Source of the DNA: Micropepsaceae bacterium
GTDB taxonomy: Bacteria > Pseudomonadota > Alphaproteobacteria > Micropepsales > Micropepsaceae
Length of the DNA: 5,648 nt
Assembly (NCBI GenBank): GCA_025450355.1
Contig: JANWHR010000296.1
Location: 1-5,648, forward strand
Direction of reading: 5' to 3'
Part shown: positions 1-5,222 of the stretch, piece by piece
Position numbering within the stretch: position 1 is the first letter of the stretch
How the letters are laid out: each line of letters begins with the position of its first letter
The notes under the pieces: model-generated
Told to the model about the DNA's origin: nothing
What the model saw: only the letters and a program-made list of their open reading frames with translations
The model's database searches: none
Position numbers and translations under genes: made by a program

Positions 1-1
1 A

Positions 2-937
2 CCCGTGTTGGCCGCGCAGGCGAACGGGGCCTGTCGTATCGGACCGGCCCCGCATGCCCGCGGTCCACTGGTTTTCATGAATTACGATCAGATCGAGTTG
101 GACGCGGCTTACGATCAGCGCAGCTATGCGCCGCTTGGTGACCAGATCACCGCGCGATTCATCACGGACAGTGCCGAAACCAGGCGCAGGCTTGGCAATC
201 CGCAGCGAGTGTCCTACGGGCCGATGGAGGTTGAAAAACTCGACATCTTCCGGACGGCACGTGGGAATGCTCCCGTCATGGTCTTCGTGCATGGCGGTGC
301 CTGGTTGCGCAACCGGGCCAGCGATTTCCATTATATGGCCGAGAATTTCGTCCGCGGCGGCGCCCATTTCGTCGCGCTCGATTTCACCCCCGTGGACAAG
401 GCAAATGGCGACCTTCGCGTCATGGCCGATCAGGTCCGGCGCGGAATCATCCGGGTACAGCGAAATGCCGCGTCCTTCAGCGGCGATCCGAACCGGATAT
501 TCGTTTCGGGACAGTCGTCAGGCGCGCACCTTGCCGCGGTAGCCCTGACGACCGACTGGGCCAAGGACTACGGAGCAGCGCCGGATATCCTGAAAGGAGG
601 CGTACTGCAAAGCGGGATGTATGAAATGAAACCCGTGCGCCTGTCGTCGCGGGGTTCCTATGTAAAATTCGACGATGCCATGGAAGAAGCCATGAGCCCG
701 CAGCGGCACATCGGGAATCTGCGCGCACCCATTACGGTGATGTACGGCACCAATGAAACGCCAGAATTCCAGCGCCAGAACCGGGAATTCGCTGCCGCAG
801 TGAAATCGGCCGGAAAGCCAGCGACCTTGATCGTGCTTCCCAACCACAATCATTACGAAGTGCAGCAAACGATGGCGAGCCCGTATGGCTGGGGCGGCCG
901 CGCAGCCCTGGCGGCGATGGGCCTGGGCGAGGCGTAA
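2..937 (+). CDS. alpha/beta hydrolase, kynurenine formamidase-like, 5'-truncated by the window edge
   Basis: Serine hydrolase of the alpha/beta-hydrolase fold, in the arylformamidase / carboxylesterase-like branch; the substrate is unknown. Numbering residues from the GTG at position 5, the oxyanion-hole motif HGGAW is at 96-100, the nucleophile elbow GQSSG at 169-173 (Ser171), the probable catalytic acid lies in the TNETPEF segment (Glu251 or Glu254), and the catalytic His is H283 in HNHYEV. The triad is therefore complete. The frame is open to the left edge with no upstream stop. The stretch C-R-I-G-P through M-N-Y-D-Q (residues 10-29) matches the N-terminal region of remembered homologues, so the ATG at 77 is probably internal and the true start lies outside. 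The visible L-A-A-Q-A looks like the tail of a cleaved Sec or Tat signal peptide. The Cys at residue 10 lacks a lipobox. An exported enzyme is my inference. The gene converges on the dxs operon and ends with TAA. The family call is firm; substrate and start are not. Confidence 0.85.
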   Translation, partial: PVLAAQANGACRIGPAPHARGPLVFMNYDQIELDAAYDQRSYAPLGDQITARFITDSAETRRRLGNPQRVSYGPMEVEKLDIFRTARGNAPVMVFVHGGAWLRNRASDFHYMAENFVRGGAHFVALDFTPVDKANGDLRVMADQVRRGIIRVQRNAASFSGDPNRIFVSGQSSGAHLAAVALTTDWAKDYGAAPDILKGGVLQSGMYEMKPVRLSSRGSYVKFDDAMEEAMSPQRHIGNLRAPITVMYGTNETPEFQRQNREFAAAVKSAGKPATLIVLPNHNHYEVQQTMASPYGWGGRAALAAMGLGEA

Positions 938-950
938 CGCGGGCTGGCCG

Positions 951-991
951 CCGTCGCGCCATAGCGGCTCATCGCACCAGGGGCGCGACGG
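951..991. terminator. 10-bp inverted repeat between convergent genes, candidate terminator hairpin
   Basis: CCGTCGCGCC at 951-960 is perfectly complementary to GGCGCGACGG at 982-991, with a 21-base loop. It begins 13 bases after the stop codon of the + strand hydrolase. The stem is entirely strong pairs apart from one A-T. No T-run follows on either strand, so it is not a textbook intrinsic terminator. It may act as a 3'-end stabilising hairpin or assist factor-dependent termination. The pairing is directly visible; the role is inferred. Confidence 0.4.
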
Positions 992-1019
992 GTACGGCGC
1001 TAGGGCGCGGCGCGAAGGC

Positions 1020-1056
1020 GGAAAGCCCGCGGTCCAAAGATGAGGGAAAACCCGCG
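1020..1056. repeat. 12-nt imperfect direct repeat in the intergenic gap
   Basis: GGAAAGCCCGCG at 1020-1031 recurs as GGAAAACCCGCG at 1045-1056, with one mismatch and 13 bases between the copies. It lies in the non-coding gap between the hydrolase and dxs. No function is evident, and chance is possible in G+C-rich DNA. Confidence 0.35.
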
Positions 1057-1064
1057 CTACCGGC

Positions 1065-1081
1065 GTTTGCGGCCAGCAAAC
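1065..1081. other. small perfect hairpin in the convergent intergenic gap
   Basis: GTTTGC at 1065-1070 pairs with GCAAAC at 1076-1081 around the loop GGCCA. The left arm with its extension (GTTTGCGGC, 1065-1073) can alternatively pair with GCCGCAAAC at 1131-1139, giving two mutually exclusive folds. It lies about 110 bases downstream of the dxs stop, so it could contribute to 3'-end formation of the minus-strand operon. There is no T-tract. Apart from the features listed separately, the rest of 938-1188 shows no supportable gene. Confidence 0.3.
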
Positions 1082-1188
1082 AGGTATTCTTGGTTACCGG
1101 GCTTGTCGAGGATTCGCCGCCTGCCGGCTCGCCGCAAACCCACGGGTGACCAGAAAAGTATCGGCGCCCGTCCCGCGTTCTGCCGAAA

Positions 1189-3108
1189 TCAGCCAGTCTC
1201 CGCCGCGGCTTCCCGGTCGCGGCCAAGCGCGCAGAGTCCGGCCGAAACGATCGCCCTCGCGTCCAGACCGGCCGTTTCGTACATCTGCTCGGGGGTGGCC
1301 TGATCAATGAAGCGATCCGGAAGCACCATCGTGCGGATCTTCAGGCCGCGGTCCAACAATCCATCCCAGGCCGCGAAGTGGAGCACATGGGCGCCGAACC
1401 CTCCGATCGCACCTTCTTCGACCGTGAGCAGGACTTCATGATTCTGCGCCAGGGTGCGCACCAGAACAGTATCGAGCGGCTTTGCAAAGCGGGCATCGGC
1501 AACAGTTGCCGACAGTCCATAGGCTGAGAGTCTGTCTGCCGCCTTCAGGCATTCAGCAAGCCTTGTGCCAAGGCTGAGCAACGCAATCGACGAACCCTCG
1601 CGAAGGATACGGCCTTTTCCAACGGGGAGCGGTTCCGGGGTTTTTGGCAATGGAACACCAGTACCTTCGCCGCGGGGATATCGGAAGGCCGATGGCCGGT
1701 CATCAATGACCCGCGCGGTAGCCACCATACGCACCAGTTCGGCCTCATCGGCCGCAGCCATGACAACGAAACCGGGCAGGGTCGCGAGATAGGTGACGTC
1801 GAACGAACCGGCATGGGTCGGGCCGTCCGCGCCGACAAGGCCCGCGCGATCAATGGCGAAGCGAACAGGAAGGGATTGTATCGCCACATCATGCACGACC
1901 TGGTCGTAACCCCGCTGCAAAAAGGTCGAATAAATCGCGGCGAACGGCTTGTAGCCTTCCGCCGCAAGCCCGGCGGCGAAAGTCACGGCATGCTGCTCCG
2001 CGATACCGACATCAAAAAATCGCCTGGGAAATCGTTGCGCGAAGAGATCCAGGCCTGTGCCGGACGGCATGGCGGCGGTAATCGCCACGATCTTGTCGTC
2101 GCGTTCAGCCTCGGCGGTCAGAGCCTGTGCAAATACCTTCGTATAGCTTGGAGGACCGGGGGCAGCCTTCTTTTGCTCACCCGTGAGCACATTGAATTTC
2201 GAGACACCGTGGAATTTGTCGGACGATGCCTCGGCAGGCGCATAGCCTTTGCCCTTTTGCGTCACAACATGCACGAGCACTGGCCCGGTATCCGTGTCCC
2301 GGACATTCTCCAAAACTGGAATCAGATGATCGAGGTTATGGCCATCGATCGGCCCAACGTAATAAAAGCCGAGTTCCTCGAACAACGTACCGCCCATCCA
2401 AAAGCCACGGGCATATTCTTCCACGCGGCGCGCGGCCACCTGGAACATACGCGGAAAATGCTTTGTCACGCTTTTGATGGAGTGACGAAAGCCGCGATAA
2501 GTCCTGCTGGAAACCAGCCGGGCGAGATAAGCGCTCATCGCGCCCACCGGCGGCGCAATAGACATATCGTTGTCGTTCAAAATCACGATCAGCCGCTCGC
2601 CCATCGCGCCGGCATTGTTCATCGCCTCATAGGCCATGCCGGCGCTCATTGAACCGTCGCCGATTACGCAAACGACGTGATGCTTCTGCTGCGACAGATC
2701 ACGCGCCACCGCAAAGCCCAGGCCAGCGGATATGGACGTGGACGCGTGCGCGGCGCCGAAGGTGTCGTAGGGACTTTCTGCGCGCTTGGTGAATCCCGAA
2801 AGGCCGCCGGTCTGGCGCAATGTCCGCATTCTTGCGCGCCGGCCGGTCAGGATTTTGTGCGGATAGGACTGGTGTCCGACATCCCAGATCAGTTTGTCGC
2901 GCGGCGTGTCGAAAACGCGATGAAGCGCGATCGTCAATTCGACCACGCCCAGTCCCGCGCCCAGGTGGCCACCCGTCACGGAAACGACATTGATCGTCTC
3001 GCGGCGCAACTCGTCGGCCAAGTCCTTCAGCGCTTCCGCCGGAAGCGTCCGAAGATCAGCCGGCTCATGAATTGAATCGAGCAGCGCGGGCTTTGAATAC
3101 AGATTCAC
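1189..3108 (-). CDS. dxs: 1-deoxy-D-xylulose-5-phosphate synthase
   Basis: Cytoplasmic thiamine-diphosphate enzyme that condenses pyruvate with glyceraldehyde 3-phosphate to 1-deoxy-D-xylulose 5-phosphate. This is the first and flux-controlling step of the MEP pathway and also feeds thiamine and pyridoxal synthesis. The 639 residues match the usual length (about 620-640). The TPP-binding domain is N-terminal: GGHLGAG with catalytic His48, GHQSYPHK at 78-85, and GDGSMSAG at 150-157, followed by N-D-N-D-M-S at 178-183. GPIDGH is at 252-257. The pyrimidine-binding domain contains GIAEQHA with Glu371 and DRAGLVGADGPTHAG at 420-434 (Asp428 and His432, offset by one from E. coli 427 and 431). A transketolase C-terminal domain follows. 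All catalytic landmarks I checked are present, so it should be active. The start is a GTG at 3108; no in-frame ATG lies in the 29-base gap after the ispA stop, and a weak GGG sits 7 bases upstream. It is the last gene of the string and ends in TGA. Confidence 0.97.
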   Translation of the reverse strand: MNLYSKPALLDSIHEPADLRTLPAEALKDLADELRRETINVVSVTGGHLGAGLGVVELTIALHRVFDTPRDKLIWDVGHQSYPHKILTGRRARMRTLRQTGGLSGFTKRAESPYDTFGAAHASTSISAGLGFAVARDLSQQKHHVVCVIGDGSMSAGMAYEAMNNAGAMGERLIVILNDNDMSIAPPVGAMSAYLARLVSSRTYRGFRHSIKSVTKHFPRMFQVAARRVEEYARGFWMGGTLFEELGFYYVGPIDGHNLDHLIPVLENVRDTDTGPVLVHVVTQKGKGYAPAEASSDKFHGVSKFNVLTGEQKKAAPGPPSYTKVFAQALTAEAERDDKIVAITAAMPSGTGLDLFAQRFPRRFFDVGIAEQHAVTFAAGLAAEGYKPFAAIYSTFLQRGYDQVVHDVAIQSLPVRFAIDRAGLVGADGPTHAGSFDVTYLATLPGFVVMAAADEAELVRMVATARVIDDRPSAFRYPRGEGTGVPLPKTPEPLPVGKGRILREGSSIALLSLGTRLAECLKAADRLSAYGLSATVADARFAKPLDTVLVRTLAQNHEVLLTVEEGAIGGFGAHVLHFAAWDGLLDRGLKIRTMVLPDRFIDQATPEQMYETAGLDARAIVSAGLCALGRDREAAAETG

Positions 3109-3130
3109 CGAATTACCCGAATCCCCGAAT
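3108..3130 (-). promoter_or_regulatory. weak ribosome-binding region of dxs, made of three ATTCGG repeats
   Basis: Read on the minus strand, the 29-base ispA-dxs gap contains ATTCGGG (3130-3124), ATTCGGG (3122-3116) and ATTCGG (3113-3108), the last overlapping the GTG start. The GGG of the middle copy is 7 bases from the start codon and is the only reasonably placed Shine-Dalgarno-like element; a GGGG lies farther away at 14 bases. A GTG start with a poor site suggests modest initiation or coupling to translation of the gene before it. That effect is inferred. Confidence 0.4.
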
Positions 3131-3137
3131 TTTTGAC

Positions 3138-4004
3138 TTAGGCTTGCCGTCGGACAACAAAGAAAGCGGCAGCCCGAAGAAGATCGGCCTTCTCGTCGAA
3201 CAAATCAAGGTGAGAAGCGGCCTGGGAGGCCAAGGCTTCGGCTTGTGCGGCAGCGCGGTCACACCCCAATAAGGAGGCCACGGAGGGTTTTGTTCCGTTC
3301 CCGTCCTGTGCGGCAAAGTGCGAAAGATCGGACGCAATTTGCCAGGCGAGGCCGAGTTCCTGGCCATAGGAAATGAGGGCTTGCCGCGCAGCCCCCGAAG
3401 CTTTGGCCATGATCGCGCCGGCCTCACAGCAGAACGTGATAAGGGCCGCGGTCTTCATGCGCGCCATGCGCGTCAGTTCGGCAAGGCTGGGTTGCCCAAT
3501 GTCCATCGCGACGTCAATCATCCGTCCACCGCTCATGCCGGCTGCCCCGCCCGCCGCCGCCAGCTTGCCGATCAGGTCGCAGCGCACAAACGGATCCCCA
3601 TGAGTTTCTGCCGATGCAAGCAGGCCGGGCGCCATCATCAACAGGGTATCGGCGGCGAGCCACGCCGTCGCCGGATCGAATGCACGCTGCACCGGCGGCC
3701 TCGCCTGCCTTTGGTCACCAGGTTCCCCGGCCGGAAGGTCATCGCGGATCATGGAACTTGCGCAGATACACTCGACAGCGACCGCTACGCGACCCAGCGC
3801 CCGCCGGTCCACGCCAAACAGCCTGCCACTCTGCAGGACCAAAAATCCGCGAAGCCGCTGTGTGCCACCCATCGTGGCATAACGGATCGCCTCCATCAGC
3901 CTTGCTTCCGGGCCTGCTGGTTGCGGTAGCAGTGCGTCCAGGGTGGCATCGAGAAAAGTCACGGTTTCCGCGATCGCGGGTTCGATCGGCGCCAGACGCA
4001 GCAT
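3138..4004 (-). CDS. IspA-family polyprenyl synthetase homologue with degenerate catalytic motifs
   Basis: It occupies the usual ispA position between xseB and dxs, and its 288-residue scaffold is clearly of the farnesyl diphosphate synthase (trans-isoprenyl diphosphate synthase) family: RYATMGG at 41-47, FGVDRRAL at 63-70, GAAGMSGGRMID at 153-164, KTAALI at 184-189, YGQELGLAWQIA at 213-224, and EKADLLRAAA at 271-280. Catalytic features are badly altered. The IPP-binding GGGKRLRP is GGTQRLRG (46-53, Lys to Gln). The segment normally I-H-x-Y-S-L-I-H-D-D is I-C-A-S-S-M-I-R-D-D (80-89). The first Asp-rich motif D-D-L-P-A-M-D-D-D-D-L-R-R-G reads D-D-L-P-A-G-E-P-G-D-Q-R-Q-A (88-101). The second, D-D-x-x-D, reads S-D-L-S-H (225-229), and the following loop is about ten residues shorter than in E. 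coli IspA. Farnesyl diphosphate synthase activity is therefore doubtful, so I withhold the symbol. The frame is uninterrupted, starts at ATG with AAAGG 7 bases upstream, and follows xseB by 15 bases. Either a non-catalytic homologue or an early-stage relic is possible. Confidence 0.88.
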   Translation of the reverse strand: MLRLAPIEPAIAETVTFLDATLDALLPQPAGPEARLMEAIRYATMGGTQRLRGFLVLQSGRLFGVDRRALGRVAVAVECICASSMIRDDLPAGEPGDQRQARPPVQRAFDPATAWLAADTLLMMAPGLLASAETHGDPFVRCDLIGKLAAAGGAAGMSGGRMIDVAMDIGQPSLAELTRMARMKTAALITFCCEAGAIMAKASGAARQALISYGQELGLAWQIASDLSHFAAQDGNGTKPSVASLLGCDRAAAQAEALASQAASHLDLFDEKADLLRAAAFFVVRRQA

Positions 4005-4011
4005 GGGTTCG

Positions 4012-4016
4012 CCTTT
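4012..4016 (-). promoter_or_regulatory. ribosome-binding site of the ispA-family gene
   Basis: AAAGG on the minus strand lies 7 bases before the ATG at 4004, inside the 15-base gap after the xseB stop. It fixes that ATG as the start and shows the altered gene still keeps a usable initiation site. Confidence 0.6.
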
Positions 4017-4019
4017 CGC

Positions 4020-4271
4020 CTACAAATCCATCGGCTCGGCGCCTTTGGCGCCATCTGCGCCGAGAACGATTTTTTCCAGCCGGGTCTCAGCGCCTTTGAG
4101 CTTTTTCTCACAATGCTGCTTCAAGGCCGTCCCACGCTCATACAATGCAATGGAATCTTCCAGATCGACTTCGCCCTGTTCCAGACGGGAAACAATGTCC
4201 TCGAGTTCGGACAGCGCGGCCTCAAAGCTCAATTCGTCGATTCGTGGCAGATCGTCTTCTTTTTCACTCAT
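4020..4271 (-). CDS. xseB: exodeoxyribonuclease VII small subunit
   Basis: Small subunit of exonuclease VII, which binds several copies to the XseA large subunit and degrades single-stranded DNA in both directions in the cytoplasm. The 83-residue product shows the family core: LSFEAALSELEDIVSRLEQG, then E-V-D-L-E-D-S-I-A-L-Y-E-R-G and a Lys-rich helix with C-E-K-K-L-K-G-A-E. It is predicted to be all-helical and coiled-coil-like, of normal length (about 70-90). I chose the ATG at 4271 because AGGA lies 7 bases upstream; an in-frame GTG at 4292 would add seven residues and has no clear site. The start overlaps the end of the deacetylase-like gene by 8 bases, which suggests translational coupling. 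The stop is TAG, 15 bases before the ispA-family gene. xseA is not in the window. The call is secure. Confidence 0.95.
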   Translation of the reverse strand: MSEKEDDLPRIDELSFEAALSELEDIVSRLEQGEVDLEDSIALYERGTALKQHCEKKLKGAETRLEKIVLGADGAKGAEPMDL

Positions 4272-5214
4272 TCCGGGTTCCTGGTGCGGCACCGATCAAC
4301 GCGCGCAAATGCGCTCTCGCCGAGCGTGCCGTTGCGGCAAGGTCATAGCCGCCCTCCAGGGCGGAGACAACGCGCCCATGGCAGCTCTTCCGCGCGATTT
4401 CGCAAAGCGCCTCCGTCGCCCAGGCGAAATCGTCATCATCCAATTGCAATTGCGCCAGCGGATCCGCACGATGCGCATCAAAACCCGCGGAGATGATCAC
4501 GAATTCCGGCCCGAATTCGGACAGTGCCGGCAGTACGCCGGCTTCGAATGCCTTGCGGAACTCCCGCCCGGACGCGCCAGGGGGCAACGGCCGGTTGACG
4601 ACGTTGTGGTCAGCCCCGGTCTCGTTTGTCCGGCCCGTCCCCGGATAGAGAGGCCACTGATGCGTCGAAGCATAAAAGAGATCCGGGTCCGCGAAGAAAA
4701 TGTCCTGGGTTCCATTTCCGTGATGAACGTCGAAATCGACCACGGCAACCCGCTTCAGCCCGTGAATCGCGCGCGCATGCAACGCCCCAATGGCGACATT
4801 GTTGAGCAGGCAAAAGCCCATCGCCTCTGTCCGGGTGGCATGATGTCCCGGCGGACGCACCGCACAGAACGCGTTCTTCACTTCCCCCGCCATCACCATA
4901 TCGATGGCCAGCAGCACGGCGCCGGCGGCGCGCAGCGCCGCCTCGCCACTGCCCGGTGAGGCCAGGGTGTCCGAATCAAGCCGGACAAAGCCGGTATCGG
5001 GAATCGAATCCAGAAGATCAAGAACATGATCCTCAGCATGCGCCCGGCAGATCGCAGCCATGTCGGCCCGCGGGGCTTCTCTTCGGATTACAGACGCAAA
5101 TTCCGGTGCTTCGAGAAGACCAAGGATTTCGCTCAATCTTGCGGGCCGCTCCGGATGACCCGGAGGAACTTCGTGCTTCAGGCAGTCGGGGTGGGTGATC
5201 AGCGCGGTTGTCAT
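4264..5214 (-). CDS. histone deacetylase family zinc hydrolase
   Basis: Zinc-dependent amidohydrolase of the HDAC / AcuC / acetylpolyamine amidohydrolase superfamily, probably cytoplasmic, removing acyl groups from amines; the natural substrate in bacteria of this type is unknown. Counting residues from the TTG at 5226, the N-terminal GHPERPARL is at 23-31, RPPGHH at 124-129 (His128 and His129 charge relay), FCLLNNVA at 138-145, DFDVHHGNGTQ at 164-174 (zinc ligands Asp166 and His168), HQWPLYPGTG at 189-198, SAGFDAHRADPL at 246-257 (zinc ligand Asp250) and LEGGYD at 290-295 (transition-state Tyr294). All catalytic residues are present. The ATG at 5214 (316 aa) is preferred because M-T-T-A-L-I-T-H-P is the usual family N-terminus and TGAG lies 7 bases upstream. 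A TTG at 5226, overlapping the previous gene's stop as TTGA with GAGG 4 bases upstream, is a real alternative. Its 3' end overlaps xseB by 8 bases. Confidence 0.93.
   Translation of the reverse strand: MTTALITHPDCLKHEVPPGHPERPARLSEILGLLEAPEFASVIRREAPRADMAAICRAHAEDHVLDLLDSIPDTGFVRLDSDTLASPGSGEAALRAAGAVLLAIDMVMAGEVKNAFCAVRPPGHHATRTEAMGFCLLNNVAIGALHARAIHGLKRVAVVDFDVHHGNGTQDIFFADPDLFYASTHQWPLYPGTGRTNETGADHNVVNRPLPPGASGREFRKAFEAGVLPALSEFGPEFVIISAGFDAHRADPLAQLQLDDDDFAWATEALCEIARKSCHGRVVSALEGGYDLAATARSARAHLRALIGAAPGTRNE
4279..4282 (-). promoter_or_regulatory. ribosome-binding site deciding the xseB start
   Basis: AGGA on the minus strand is spaced 7 bases from the ATG at 4271 and lies within the 3' end of the upstream deacetylase-like gene. 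It favours this ATG over the in-frame GTG at 4292. Confidence 0.55.
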
Positions 5215-5222
5215 GGCAATAC

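Noticed and set aside
1083..1139. Short minus-strand reading ending in L-D-K-P-G-N-Q-E-Y-L-F-A-G-R-K-R-R before a stop
   Set aside because: It looks protein-like but has only a GTG start without a ribosome-binding site, about 28 codons, and no family I recognise; not supportable as a gene.
938..1188. tRNA, riboswitch or CRISPR-like element in the intergenic gap
   Set aside because: No cloverleaf, no regularly spaced repeats and no conserved aptamer motif could be found; the only repeats are the short ones listed.
969..1307. 112-codon minus-strand open frame across the convergent gap
   Set aside because: It overlaps the 3' end of dxs in another frame, has random-looking Arg/Pro/Ser composition and no ribosome-binding site.
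1813..2652. 279-codon open frame on the + strand inside dxs
   Set aside because: It is antisense to a strongly conserved part of dxs and shows no family motif.
2854..2877. Ser81 in GHQSYPHK of Dxs where many homologues have Cys
   Set aside because: This position varies (Cys, Ala or Ser) in the family and is not catalytic, so it is not evidence of lost function.
3943..4959. 338-codon open frame on the + strand across the HDAC-like, xseB and ispA-like genes
   Set aside because: It runs antisense to three genes with clear family motifs, has low-complexity Arg/Ser-rich composition and no recognisable domain. Long antisense frames are common in G+C-rich DNA.
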